Assembly: GCA_934047225.1 (NCBI GenBank)
Contig: OW203992.1
Location: forward strand, 9,971,501-10,035,500
DNA length: 64,000 nt
Reading direction: 5' to 3'
Source of the DNA: Ypsolopha sequella
Lineage: Eukaryota > Arthropoda > Insecta > Lepidoptera > Ypsolophidae
The notes under the pieces were generated by a model. The model ran no database searches. It saw nothing but the letters and a program-made list of their open reading frames with translations, and was not told the DNA's origin. Below, in pieces: positions 49,974 through 60,294 of this stretch (positions are counted from its first letter, which is position 1; the number at the start of each line of letters is the position of its first letter). Made by a program: the position numbers and the translations under genes.

Positions 49974-52900
49974 TCCTGGGGGGGCCGGGGCTGCGGCTCC
50001 TCTTGAGCTGAATCCAACGGCAGCCTGGCTATCTTGAACACAGGTCGTCGCAGATTTCCATGAGCTGTGTCCAGATCCACAACTCGTATCACTCCATCCT
50101 TGCCAGGTATCGTGCGGAGAATTCTTCCCAACTTCCATTGGAGCGGAGGCAGGTCATCCTCTTTGATGAGGACCAGTTCACCCACTTGAGGAGGGGAAGA
50201 AGGGGAGAGCCATTTGGAGCGGGTTTGCAGGGTATGGAGGTAGGATCTGGACCAGAGAGTCCAAAAGCGCTGAGAGAGCGCTTGAATGAGTTGAAACCGT
50301 TTAAGAGCAGATATGGGTCTGTCGTCAAAAGACTGCTCAGGTAGAGCGGTGAGCGGACGACCAATAATGAAATGTCCGGCCGTGAGAGGTTCAAAGTCCG
50401 TAGGGTCGGATGAAATTGGGCAGAGGGGTCTTGAATTGAGTACAGCCTCAATTCGAGCCAAAAGAGTAGAGAATTCCTCAAAAGTGAGGTGCTGTTCACC
50501 TATCACACGATAAAGTAGTTGCTTGGTGGATTTTACGTTTATTTCGTGCAGTGCGCCGAACCAAGGCCCTTTAGGCGGGTTCAGTAACCAAGTTATGTGC
50601 TGATTCGCGAGCTTGTGAGTGATTGCATCATTGTTTGACCTGAGGAAGTTCTGAACTTCAATGAGTTGATTCCTAGCACCTACATAGTTTGTGCCGCAGT
50701 CTGAACGAATGAGAACCGGAGTACCGCGACGTGAGATAAAACGTTGCAATGCCGCAAAGAACGCTTCCGTTGAGAGTGCAGAGACTGGTTCCAAATGAAC
50801 CGCCTTTGTTGCGAGGCAAACGAAAATACAAAAGTACGCTTTTATGAGTTTCGCGTTCCGCAACGTGCTGGATTTAACGAAGAAGTGGCCAGCAAAGTCC
50901 GTCGTGACGTGACTAAAAACTGGCTGAGGAGTAACTCTGTCTGCTGGGAGATCAGCCATGAGCGGAGCCTTAGGCTGAGCGCGGCACCGGAAACATCTAA
51001 TACATTTAAACACGCGGTGTCTAATAATACGACGAGCGGACAGAATCCAGTACTGCTGGCGTAATATGGCGTGTAATGTGTCAGCTCCAGGGTGGCAGTG
51101 TATTGTGTGATAGTGATCTATAATGAGATCTACGAGCGGACTGGAGCTGGGTAGAATGAGTGGGTGTTGAGCGTCATACCTAATTGACGCGTGAGAGAGA
51201 CGACCACCGACTCTCAAGAGGCCGTCCTTTATGAAGGGCGAGAGACGCTGGAGCCGAACGGGACAAACTTTATCAGTCTGGATACGATTAATGTCTTCAG
51301 CAAACTCATTGTGCTGAACAGAGCGGACCCAGTGCAACAGAGCGTCCCTGCGTTCACTAGCTGTCAACGGACCAGAGCGCCGTGCATCAGGGCTGTGCCG
51401 ACAATTGAATATGAACCTTTTAATACAAGCCGTCACTCCGACGAGCTTGTCAAGTGAGCTGTAGCGAGTGAGCAAGTCCAGATCGATATCTGGGACTGCT
51501 ATGTGTGCTGGTACCTTTTTGGGCTTAAGGCCTGGGAGAGCGTGATGGCCTAGAGCGGGTGGCATCTTGGGCCAAGTGCAGGTAGGTTCTTTGAGCCAAC
51601 TGGGTGACCACCAAAGGTCATGAAGTGAGAGGGACTGGGCAGACATGCCTCTGCTTGCACAGTCAGCAGGGTTGAGGTTCGTGGGTACATGCTTCCACGT
51701 ATGGCTAGTTGAAGTAGCTGTAATCTTAGCCACTCGATTGGCCTCGAAAGTCTGTAATCGGTGAGGTGAAGTGTTGAGCCATGCCAACACTATTGTGCTA
51801 TCTGACCAGCATGTGTGTGTTTGAATGGCTATATGAGCTGACAGTTGGGCTGACACTCGAGTCATGAGCTGAGATAAAAGAGTCGCGGCTGACAACTCCA
51901 ATTTCGGGATTGAGAGACGAGTCTTTATGGGTGCGACCTTGGACTTGCCAATGATTAGGTGTACATTGACATGTCCAGTGGTATTGCGCTCATGAAGGTA
52001 GATAACGGCACCAAAGCCAGCCTCTGATGCGTCCGCGAACCCGTGAAGTGAGTAAGTAGACGTGGGCTTGTACTTACAAATGTGCCGAGGTAAACGGAGG
52101 TTTGAGAGCTGAGGAAGATCCTCTGAGATGTGTTGCCACTCTGTGTGGACTTCTTCAGAGATAGGCTCATCCCATCCTATTTTCAGAAGCCAAAGCTTCT
52201 GGAGAAGAATCTTTGCGCGGAAGATGACTGGAGTAACCCAGCCATTGGGGTCATAGAGAGACGCTACTGTACTGAGAATGGAGCGCTTTGTGACTTGAGC
52301 ATGAGTGGGCAAAGAAATGCGATAAGTGAACTCATCAGTTTGAGGAATCCACTGTATTCCCAGAACCTTAATGGAATTAGAGTCGGGACTGAAGTCAAAG
52401 TCCTTGGGCATGTCGCACTGGTCATCTGGGAATCGTTCAAGGAGCTGGGGCGAGTTGGAGGTCCATTTACTGAGCTGAAAGCCACCTAGGGCGAGTAACT
52501 CGATCAGTTCGCTTTGGAGCGACTGAGCAGATTCTACAGAATCTGCACCTGAGAGAATGTCGTCCACAAATATTGATTTGCGGAGGACCTGAGCAGCGTG
52601 GGGGTAGCGATGACCTTCGTCATCAGCCAATTGGAGTAAAGTGCGGATGGCATGGTATGGGCTGGACCTTAATCCATATGTGACGGTATTAAGGGCATAC
52701 GTGAGCAGGGGCTGGTCGGGTGAAGACCGCCAGAGAATGAGTTGAAAACGTCTTTGCTCTGGGTGAATGAGTATATTTCGGAACATCATTCGGATGTCTG
52801 TGCTGAAAACTTGTGAGTGGGTCCTGAAGGACATGATAATGTCAACAATATCTTGCTGAAGAGCTGGACCTGTATGAAGACAATCATTTAGATTGACGCC

Positions 52901-53965
52901 GTTTGAGCTCTTACAACTTCCGTCAAACACACAGCGCAACTTTTCTGATCCTGGCTTGAATATGCCATGATGTGGGATATAGAAATGGGATTTATGAGCA
53001 AAGGTATTGGGGTGACACGGCGACATATGTCCCAATTTTATGTAATCTGACATGAATTCTACGTATTTCGAGCGGAAGGGCGGGTTCGCTTGCAGCTTCT
53101 TCTCTAAGTTGAGAAACCTGCGCAGAGCAATAGCGTGAGTGGAACCTAATGTCGGCGCGTTGTGTAGAAAGGGCAGTGTAACCACATATTGACCTGATGG
53201 TTCACGAGTAGTTGTGGTGCGGAAAATGTCCTCACACTGATCCTCTAATGGGCTGGTATGCTTGTAGGTTTGGGGTTCCTCAGATTCCCAAAACCTCTCA
53301 AGACTTTTGTGAATGTCATGAGTGGAATGCTCTGAGTCCGTGTGAGAGCCGACAATGTGAACGGAATTGACCTGATTCGTGGGTGAGGTGTGTAAATTTT
53401 CGAAAGGTCCAATCAACGTAAAATCAAATATCGTGCCGAAGGCTATAGGCTTGCCAGGGCCGAGCGAAACCTTGGTTCCGTCTAACACTTGACCAAGAAT
53501 GTCAGATCCTAGTATTAGATCAACCGGAGCTGGTGTGTGATATTCTCGATCAGCAAGAGGAATCGGTGGGTGACCTGTTAACTGAGCGAGATCTGGAACC
53601 TTTTCCAACGGTAGGTACCCAGTTACGTTCTTCAATATATGGGCTGTGGCCGTGATCATAGGTGTGTCACGGTGAGTAGGTCGGCATACAATTGTGATTG
53701 ATGCCTTTGAGTTTTGTGTGTGCTGATTTCCAACTCCTGCGATTTTTAGACATGTATGTTTTGATGGTAAATTTAAAACTGTGGCCATGCGCTGAGAACA
53801 AAGAGTTAGCATACTTCCACAGTCTAACAGTGCTCGTGCTGAGTGAAATTGACCATGTACGTCTGCTATTTTAAGTGAGACGGTTGGCAACAAAATTGGT
53901 GTGTTAGTGACGTTCACTACACGTTGTGCGGAGTTACAGGAATCTTCTGTTGGAGTTGAAGTCAT
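49931..53965 (-). CDS. BEL/Pao pol: protease, RT, RNase H, integrase
   Basis: 1,344 residues from the first ATG; the open frame extends 40 codons further upstream to the gag stop. Aspartic protease with LLDCGS (D48, with Cys in place of the usual Ser or Thr). Reverse transcriptase with STDIRMMF (D390) and FVDD 466-469. RNase H with FADASE 643-648 and WSDS around 720. Integrase with an HHCC zinc finger (H951, H956 or H958, C988, C991) and catalytic D1023 (TTDFAGHF), D1089 (SDCGTNYVGA) and E1141 (HEINVKSTK). It makes cDNA and inserts it. The stop lies inside the 3' LTR. Probably expressed only as a fusion to gag by UGA readthrough. Confidence 0.95.
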   Translation of the reverse strand: MTSTPTEDSCNSAQRVVNVTNTPILLPTVSLKIADVHGQFHSARALLDCGSMLTLCSQRMATVLNLPSKHTCLKIAGVGNQHTQNSKASITIVCRPTHRDTPMITATAHILKNVTGYLPLEKVPDLAQLTGHPPIPLADREYHTPAPVDLILGSDILGQVLDGTKVSLGPGKPIAFGTIFDFTLIGPFENLHTSPTNQVNSVHIVGSHTDSEHSTHDIHKSLERFWESEEPQTYKHTSPLEDQCEDIFRTTTTREPSGQYVVTLPFLHNAPTLGSTHAIALRRFLNLEKKLQANPPFRSKYVEFMSDYIKLGHMSPCHPNTFAHKSHFYIPHHGIFKPGSEKLRCVFDGSCKSSNGVNLNDCLHTGPALQQDIVDIIMSFRTHSQVFSTDIRMMFRNILIHPEQRRFQLILWRSSPDQPLLTYALNTVTYGLRSSPYHAIRTLLQLADDEGHRYPHAAQVLRKSIFVDDILSGADSVESAQSLQSELIELLALGGFQLSKWTSNSPQLLERFPDDQCDMPKDFDFSPDSNSIKVLGIQWIPQTDEFTYRISLPTHAQVTKRSILSTVASLYDPNGWVTPVIFRAKILLQKLWLLKIGWDEPISEEVHTEWQHISEDLPQLSNLRLPRHICKYKPTSTYSLHGFADASEAGFGAVIYLHERNTTGHVNVHLIIGKSKVAPIKTRLSIPKLELSAATLLSQLMTRVSAQLSAHIAIQTHTCWSDSTIVLAWLNTSPHRLQTFEANRVAKITATSTSHTWKHVPTNLNPADCASRGMSAQSLSLHDLWWSPSWLKEPTCTWPKMPPALGHHALPGLKPKKVPAHIAVPDIDLDLLTRYSSLDKLVGVTACIKRFIFNCRHSPDARRSGPLTASERRDALLHWVRSVQHNEFAEDINRIQTDKVCPVRLQRLSPFIKDGLLRVGGRLSHASIRYDAQHPLILPSSSPLVDLIIDHYHTIHCHPGADTLHAILRQQYWILSARRIIRHRVFKCIRCFRCRAQPKAPLMADLPADRVTPQPVFSHVTTDFAGHFFVKSSTLRNAKLIKAYFCIFVCLATKAVHLEPVSALSTEAFFAALQRFISRRGTPVLIRSDCGTNYVGARNQLIEVQNFLRSNNDAITHKLANQHITWLLNPPKGPWFGALHEINVKSTKQLLYRVIGEQHLTFEEFSTLLARIEAVLNSRPLCPISSDPTDFEPLTAGHFIIGRPLTALPEQSFDDRPISALKRFQLIQALSQRFWTLWSRSYLHTLQTRSKWLSPSSPPQVGELVLIKEDDLPPLQWKLGRILRTIPGKDGVIRVVDLDTAHGNLRRPVFKIARLPLDSAQEEPQPRPPQDVHATLRYQHDVRT

Positions 53966-54085
53966 TGAGTGAAAATGAACTGAGTGTGTATGTGCTGATT
54001 GAGTGTGTGATGAGTGTGCTGAGTGTGCTGAGTGTGCTGAGTGCTGGTCGTCCTCGCCTTCATAGTGCTCTGTTATTGTAGGTAG
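53966..54085 (-). other. Open gag-pol linker with His-Ser-Ala repeats
   Basis: Forty sense codons without a stop connect the gag UGA to the pol ATG in the same frame. The middle part consists of a 9-bp repeat (CACTCAGCA on the sense strand, giving HSA repeats). An open frame here would not be needed if pol started at its own ATG, which favours gag-pol fusion. Confidence 0.85.
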
Positions 54086-54103
54086 TCATTGTTGACTACC
54101 TAC
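54078..54103 (-). promoter_or_regulatory. Hairpin around the gag UGA: candidate readthrough signal
   Basis: On the sense (minus) strand GTAGGTAGTCA and TGACTACCTAC form a perfect 11-bp stem closed by the loop ACAA. The TGA that opens the 3' arm is the gag stop codon (54086-54088), and the next codon is CTA. UGA-CUA is a well-known leaky stop context in viral and animal mRNAs. The function is inferred. Confidence 0.7.
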
Positions 54104-55654
54104 CCGAGACCTACTTGGCGATCGCGATTGAGTGGGCGAGTTGGGATGGGACGTATATGCCTGTGTAGCATGTGCCGAATGGTATTGAGGCTCATGCGCT
54201 GAGCGCTGTCTGGGCTGCTCACGTAGAGACGGAGGCAACAAATGAGCAGATGAGCGTGTCGGAGACATGGCCCCATGGCGATGCAGTGAAGTATGGTGGT
54301 CAGACCGCCCACACTCCTTGCATGCACGTGTAGACCTGCACTCGTTCTCATAATGAGGACCCAAACAGCGTCGGCACCGGTTGCGTGCGTTCACAAAGTC
54401 CCACCGACCTTGAACCGGTTGGTTATTAAATCCTGGGCATGCGATGAGTTTGTGTCCCCTATTCCTGCAGTATGGGCATGGCATACCACCAGTAGGGGAA
54501 GAAGGTTGAGCCGAATAATCCTGTCGGCGAGTGGGTGATGGGGATGATCGGGCCGAGTAAACTGGCGCTGTCTCAAATGCCATAAATGGTTGACGAATAG
54601 GACGGGGGGAGCGATTGTCCTGCCGAGGAGCTATGGGGCGGAACTCTTGATGAGCCTGGTAGGGCTGACGTGGAGTACCTCGAGTGGGTTGAAGCAGCTT
54701 ATTGAGCTGAGCGAGCCTTTCTGACGGGCCGAGCCGTGATGAAGAAGGAGCCTCCTGTGACGCAAGGAACGATGACTCATTCTCCTTGCAGCGTGCGTGC
54801 TCTTCCAGAAACTCAATGAGGTTCTTGAGCGTGGGCAGAGTTGCACGAGATCCGTACTTCCGCTCAAAAAGAGTGCGGAGCTCGCCTTGTAGTTTTCGCA
54901 CCACCATGGACACGAAAACATAGTCGGAATCTTTCATGGGCAGATCGAGATTGCGGAGAGCGCTTTGCGCTGAGATAAGCGGAATTAAGAATGATGTGCG
55001 GATATCCGAGCGCATGTGGATGTGCGGAAGGTTCATTATAATGTCCACAAACCGGTCAATGAGTACACGACGATTGTCGTAACGCTTGGTTAGAATTTCC
55101 ATGGCTATGGGATAATTCTCGTTGGTAGGGTAGAGGTGTTTCACCATATCATGTGCCTCACCCTTTAGGGCGCCTAACAAGTAATGCAGTTTGACAGCAT
55201 CCGAGACTGTAGCCATCTCACTGACGAGGCTCCTAAAAACGGCAATAAATGAGGGCCATTCTTCAACATTCGAATGAAACTCCGGTATGGGTATTTTTGG
55301 TAAAACACCAACGGGTGTACCTGAGCTGAGGGGTTGCGTCTTGTCCGGAAGGGCTGATTTTACTTTTAAATTTTCGAATGCTACTAGTATAGCATCATAA
55401 TTGCTAAGTGCCGACTGAAAATTTTTTGTGTAGTTTGCCTCAGTTTCGTCGGACAAATCCTCATCGTCAAGGATCTCATAATATACGTTTTCCAGCTTAG
55501 TTTTAACGCTTTGTATGTTTGCGTAACGAGCGGTGAAGTCCGCCACAGAATAAGTTTTTCTGTCGCCTGCCTCTACCGCCTCACCGATCTCCTTTAACAG
55601 AGTTATCGCCTTTACGGCCTCACGAAACATCGCGGCTTGTGATTTCGAAGGCAT
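54086..55654 (-). CDS. BEL/Pao gag (DUF1759-type, three zinc knuckles)
   Basis: 522 residues. The N-terminal half contains the gag region of Pao/BEL elements often labelled DUF1759 (about 115-290; IPIPEFHSNVEEWPSF, LKGEAHDMVKHLYP). The basic C-terminal part has three zinc-binding motifs: CX2CX4HX4C at 393-406, CX2CX3HX4C at 427-439, and CX2CX4HX4H at 445-458. Gag forms the particle and binds the element RNA. It ends at TGA 54086-54088, in frame with pol. Confidence 0.95.
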   Translation of the reverse strand: MPSKSQAAMFREAVKAITLLKEIGEAVEAGDRKTYSVADFTARYANIQSVKTKLENVYYEILDDEDLSDETEANYTKNFQSALSNYDAILVAFENLKVKSALPDKTQPLSSGTPVGVLPKIPIPEFHSNVEEWPSFIAVFRSLVSEMATVSDAVKLHYLLGALKGEAHDMVKHLYPTNENYPIAMEILTKRYDNRRVLIDRFVDIIMNLPHIHMRSDIRTSFLIPLISAQSALRNLDLPMKDSDYVFVSMVVRKLQGELRTLFERKYGSRATLPTLKNLIEFLEEHARCKENESSFLASQEAPSSSRLGPSERLAQLNKLLQPTRGTPRQPYQAHQEFRPIAPRQDNRSPRPIRQPFMAFETAPVYSARSSPSPTRRQDYSAQPSSPTGGMPCPYCRNRGHKLIACPGFNNQPVQGRWDFVNARNRCRRCLGPHYENECRSTRACKECGRSDHHTSLHRHGAMSPTRSSAHLLPPSLREQPRQRSAHEPQYHSAHATQAYTSHPNSPTQSRSPSRSRVGSQQ

Positions 55655-56589
55655 TTTAATCTTGTTAAAGTAGGTGGTTGATTACTAAGATAAAATACTC
55701 AACGAGTTTGAGCTAAACTATAAGAGCGGACGTACAACTAAAACAATTGATGAGATCGATGAATAGAGCTGAGATACTTGCGCGGATGAAGTAACAATGA
55801 CTATGTTCAAATGGAACACGGAACTCTTAAGTAAACACGACAGAGAAAAAAAAAAAAAAAAAAAAAAATTTTTTTTTTTTAACAACCTGTATATGAGCTG
55901 ATAAACCAACGTGGAACACCCTATATGTGTATCACAAACAACAAGATCAGAGATGAGAAGAGAAAAAAAAAACAAATTGTTTACTATATTGTGCTATATA
56001 TATATACCCGGGTAAAAAAGCAGACAATAACACAAATAAACGGTCCGGCAATATATTACTGCGACGTGAGATTACCGCAACACAAAAATATCGAAAAGGG
56101 CTGATGAACCTGTTCACTTTTATGTTATTTGCCTTGAAATCACGTGCCGACAATACGCTTTGGTTCTTGTTTAGACGAAAGTACCTTTACAACAACAACA
56201 TAAGTCGTCGAACATTCTATTTATAGAATAAAATATCTACCTACTGCTTTGAGAGCGAAAACAAACAAAGAATGTGTTTACCTGGCAGAAATCGGATCTA
56301 AATGAGCGGACAATCAAATGATGCAGATCAAGCTTTGGTAACGTAATAATTCGTAAACGTAAACGTTCGTTACGTAATAACTTATGTATACGTGGGTTTT
56401 ACGTATGTGCACGAAATAAAGCAAATACTCGCACCGAAAAAATATCTCGCAAAATCTCGTAAAATTTGGGTTTAATAAAGAAGTATAGTGGACTGTAATA
56501 AACAATTGGGCTGAATGAATATACTTATGTTATCTGAGCTGAATAATAATTACAACCGTGATGAAAATGAGTTATTCTGTAAAGGGGCG

Positions 56590-56958
56590 TGGGGGGGTCG
56601 GTTCTAACCGATAAATGGAATGTTCCAGGCGGCGGTTCAAATTATCTACCCGCGATAGGTATTCGAAACCACAAAAAATTTTTTGCCGGGAAAGGGGGCA
56701 AAATATGTAACCTGGTGAAAATGGACTGTAGTAAATCGACGGGGGCTGGTTCAAACAAAGTTACGGGCCGGCGGGGGGGAGGCGGGGGGTGATATAAACC
56801 AAAAATTTTCCGCTCGACGGACCAAAATTTTTCTTGTATTGAAAATGGATTGTAGGGGCTGAAAAGGGGCTGGTTCTAACGGTTCGAAGGGCCAAAGTGT
56901 TTTACTACCGGCTCGAAGTGACCAAAAATTTGGTCACTACCGGCTCGAAGGTCCAAAA
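56590..56958 (+). repeat. tRNA-Tyr-like 3'-half series beside the primer binding site
   Basis: Read on the plus strand (antisense to the element), segments resembling parts of tRNA-Tyr recur: GGACTGTAG then GGCTGGTTCAAAC then CTCGACGGACCA (56724-56824); GGATTGTAG then GGCTGGTTCTAAC then GGTTCGAAGGGCCA (56847-56894); ACCGGCTCGAAGTGACCA (56906-56923); and ACCGGCTCGAAGGTCCA (56939-56955). The last, touching the LTR, is the primer binding site. AGTGACCAAA and TTTGGTCACT form a perfect hairpin at 56917-56938. Confidence 0.6.
56939..56958 (-). other. BEL/Pao primer binding site, tRNA-Tyr type
   Basis: Sense-strand TGGACCTTCGAGCCGGT lies a few bases inside the 5' LTR. It complements the 3' end of insect tRNA-Tyr (CCGGCTCGAAGGxCCA) with one mismatch next to CCA. 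The tRNA sequence is from memory and should be checked. Confidence 0.65.
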
Positions 56959-57405
56959 TGTAATCGCGGGATTACAGAAACTGCAGGGCGGATGGGATTT
57001 GACACAGGAGAATTGTGGAAACAATGTGGGTGCACTGACTGACCTGTGTTATATGTTGTTCTTGGTGTTTTCGGTGAGCCGACGAAACGCGCCGCGTGTC
57101 GTCTCCCCTCGTTGAGCTGATTAATGCTGGCACTTTGGGCAGTGATGAGCTGGATGTCTTGAAGTATTACACAGCACTTATATGTTCACAAGACACGGTG
57201 AATACGCGAGATTGTTTGTATCGGCGGCACGAATGTTTATACACGTGTGTCGTTCTCTCGAGAGTTCGGACGCAACAGAATGAAGCCAGCGCCCGCGCGC
57301 GCCTCGACCGGCGCGCGGCGGGGAGGGGGTGGTCGTTCGCGCATGCGCACGCGAATGACACGTCATGTTCTAACGTCATGCTGGTAACGTAGTGTAGCGT
57401 GAACA
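56959..57405 (-). repeat. BEL/Pao 5' LTR
   Basis: 447 bp. On the sense strand it has TATA-like GTGTATAAAC and ACATATAAG motifs, a GC-rich block (CGCGCGCC type) and TGACGT motifs near the start. Acts as promoter; a mate of 49527-49973. Confidence 0.95.
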
Positions 57406-59099
57406 GTGTGTATTCCCGATGTAATGTCAATTGTCAAATCTAGGAAATTAATAATTTTATGTCCAATTTCTATCGTAAAGTTAATATTTGAGTCAATTGA
57501 ATTAATAAATGTCAAGAAATCATTTAACTCATATTTGGTGCCTGTCCACAAGCATAAAATATCATCTACATAACGGTGCCAATAATGTATGTGATTTTTA
57601 AATTGTTTTGACCTCAATATTTGTTTTTCAAACTTATCCATGTATATATCAGCACATAAAGGAGACAAAGGACTACCCATAGCTAAACCTTTCGATTGTT
57701 TATAAATCTTGTTTGCAAAACAAAAATAATTTTGATCTAGGCATACAGAAATTACATGTTCGATGTCTATAATTTGTTGTGGTTCTACTATAGATTCAAC
57801 CAAAATTTCATTTATTGCTTTTTTACAACTCTCTATTGGAATGCTAGGAAACAAGTTTTTTACGTCAAATGAGACCAACATGGCATTTGAAGGTACATTA
57901 ACTTCCTTAATCTTGTCTACTAATTCTAAACTGTTTTTTATGGAGTGTTTTGGTTTAAAATTTGTCAATTTTTTAAATTCCTTATTAACTCTTGCTGCTA
58001 GTTGATGTGCAGGTGCTCCAGCGTAAGCAACTACTGGCCGGATAGGGTGTCCTTGCTTGTGCAGCTTGAAGTATCCATGTAATTTTGGTGTCTGTGGGTT
58101 CATGACTTTGAGTTTATAAGTGTCTTTGTCCGTGAATAAACTATTTGCAGAAGTAATTGATTCTTTTACAATACTATTAAACTTTTGTGTAGGGTCTTTC
58201 TTCAGTTCCTGAAATGCTGGGTCTTGCAAAAAATCCTTTATTTTTGTTTCATATTCCTCCTTCGATGTTATAATGACTGTATTACCTTTGTCCGCTTTCG
58301 TTATAATTAGTTCGTTATCAACTACTTTCTGTTTTATAGAATTAATAATGACTACTTCTTTGTTTAACTTGTTGACTACCAGATTTTTAAGATGAGCCTT
58401 ATGTTCTTCTTTAATTTCTTTAGTGCACATATATTTTGTCGTATTGTCTAAAGAGGTTGATTCTAGATCAGTTACCAGGATGTCTAAATCTTTTGTGTTG
58501 TTCGGAATTTGTGGGCAATATTTCAGGCCTTTTTCCAACAATGATTTTTCGTCTGGCGTAAACTGTATGTCCGTCTTAATATGTAGTTTTTCAAAAAACT
58601 GAATACACTTTGGACTGTATCTTTGATTATGGCGATTTCTGTGTATTAATATTAGCTTGTTTAGTTTCTTTAAATGTTTTTGATATAATTTTGTGGTAAA
58701 TTGTTTGACTTCTTCGTATAAATTTAATTGTAGCGAGTCAAATTCAATATTATGTAATTTCTGGGATAATTCTACATGGCACACTTTGAGATGGCAACTC
58801 AAATTGTCTCGCTGCGAATATTGGTGATTGATTTCTTTATTTAACCATTTCCTTTTCATATCATCCAATAATGAATCAACATAACCCTCATCGTTATGGT
58901 TACTGCACCTTAAGCTGTTGTTGATGTAGTTTGGTATAACACGGTATCTTCTACAATTCGTGTTAAACCACAGATGTTCGTTAATTTTGGCGAATTTAAA
59001 TTTCAGCCTTTTATATAAGACAATCAAGTCAGCCGTACTTGCTGATTTAACAAAATTTATACTTGCGATTGTCGGCACTTGGTGAAACTTGAAACACAT
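57406..59099 (-). CDS. PLE copy A ORF, N-terminal part (reverse transcriptase)
   Basis: Starts at ATG 59097-59099 (MCFKFHQVPTIASINF) and runs to the BEL/Pao insertion. It includes KADKGNTVI, the RT motifs LVSFDVKNLFPSIP, GLAMGSPLSPLC and RYVDD, and ends in DITSGIHT. The continuation is at 48762-49526; without the inserted element the frame would be uninterrupted (817 codons), so copy A was intact when it was hit. It differs from copy C by Tyr versus Asn in TGTKxELND. Confidence 0.9.
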
Positions 59100-59100
59100 C

Positions 59101-60277
59101 TTGAATTAAAACACTTGTACTGTAGTTTCACTTTATTTTTGGTTAACTCCCAACCGGTTTCGGATTTTACTCCATTTTCAAGGGAAGATCTTAAATAAAA
59201 ATATTTCACATGATTCCAGGCACTAGCTCTGAGCAACGTAAACAATGATAATGTTGACAAAAACTATAATTAAGTAGGTAGGTCGAAAATGTATCAGTGA
59301 TGGCATGCGATAAAATTACCCGAAAAATGGGGAATTTACATACAATAACATATAATGTTTATTTAATGTCAGTTTAAATGTCAAATGAGTCCTAATAGGC
59401 ATAAATGTCAAATTAAATGAGATAAAAATATAATAATTTAAATTGTTAAATGGATTAATTAATTAAAATAATGAAGTAGCGGCGATCTATTGACTTCTAA
59501 CTGCTGATTTAAAATGTTTTCGTGGTTTTTGTGTAAAAGCTTATTGATCTCCAATGCTTCTAAGGCGGTCATTTTTCTACCTTTTTTGCACACGTGGAGG
59601 GCTTTAAAGTTTTGTGTTATATCAAAGGTATGGTTTTCACTTATGAGGTGATCGGCAAAATTAGAATTTGATGTTTTTTTATGGCGCCAGCTACTTACAT
59701 GTTCTTTGATTCGGGTATCAAATGACCTGCCTGTCTGTCCTATATATTTTTTGTGACAGTCGTGACATGACAGCTCATAAATGCCACTCTTGTTTATTGT
59801 TTTTGTGAGGTCTTTGTTATTACAAAGGATGTTTTTGAGAGATTTTGTGGTATAAAAGGCAGGTTTATGATTTCCCATAGTTCTGGAACATTTATATGAT
59901 ATCTTTCCTAAAAACGGCAATTTAACCCACGGTTTTGTATTTGAAGGAGTTGGTGTCTCGCCTTGGTATAATAAAGTATTGGCCATTTTTCTTTTCTTAT
60001 TGAAAATAATTTTATCAACCGTTTTAGGATCATATCCGTTATTAAAAGCAATAGTTTTTAGTGTATCTACTTCTTGCTTGAAATGTTTTTGACTTAACGG
60101 GATGTGCAGAAGCCTGTGGATCATTGAGTAGAAAAAAGCTAGTTTATGTGAGTTGGGGTGTTTTGAAGTTGAATGTATTATAGTGTCTGTAGTAGTGGGT
60201 TTTCTAAAAATATTGAACGTGTGTATTCCCGATGTAATGTCAATTGTCAAATCTAGGAAATTAATAATTTTATGTCC
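59101..60277 (-). mobile_element. PLE copy B: 5'-truncated, tandem with copy A
   Basis: Holds the PLE 3' terminal repeat (59101-59458) and the C-terminal ORF part (59459-60250, linker and GIY-YIG nuclease), truncated at DLTIDITSGI. Its terminal repeat ends one base before the ATG of copy A, so it can act as promoter and leader for A, as in other PLE tandems. The frame from 60250 lacks a native start. Confidence 0.9.
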
Positions 60278-60294
60278 ATTTCAAGTTTCACCAA

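Larger units (their letters stand above)
55655..56958 (-). other. BEL/Pao 5' leader
   Basis: About 1.3 kb between the 5' LTR and gag. It includes A23T12 (55846-55880) and, next to the LTR, the tRNA-like series described separately. Several short upstream frames exist but none looks like a protein. Confidence 0.8.
49527..57405 (-). mobile_element. Complete BEL/Pao LTR retrotransposon (7,879 bp)
   Basis: Minus-oriented element with 447-bp LTRs at both ends, TG...CA termini on the sense strand, and the 5-bp direct repeat GTGTG at 49522-49526 and 57406-57410. It holds a leader of about 1.3 kb, gag, and pol in the order protease, RT, RNase H, integrase, which defines BEL/Pao. No env-like frame. 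The LTRs look identical as read here and both ORFs are intact, so the insertion is very recent and possibly active. It landed in the ORF of PLE copy A. Confidence 0.95.
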
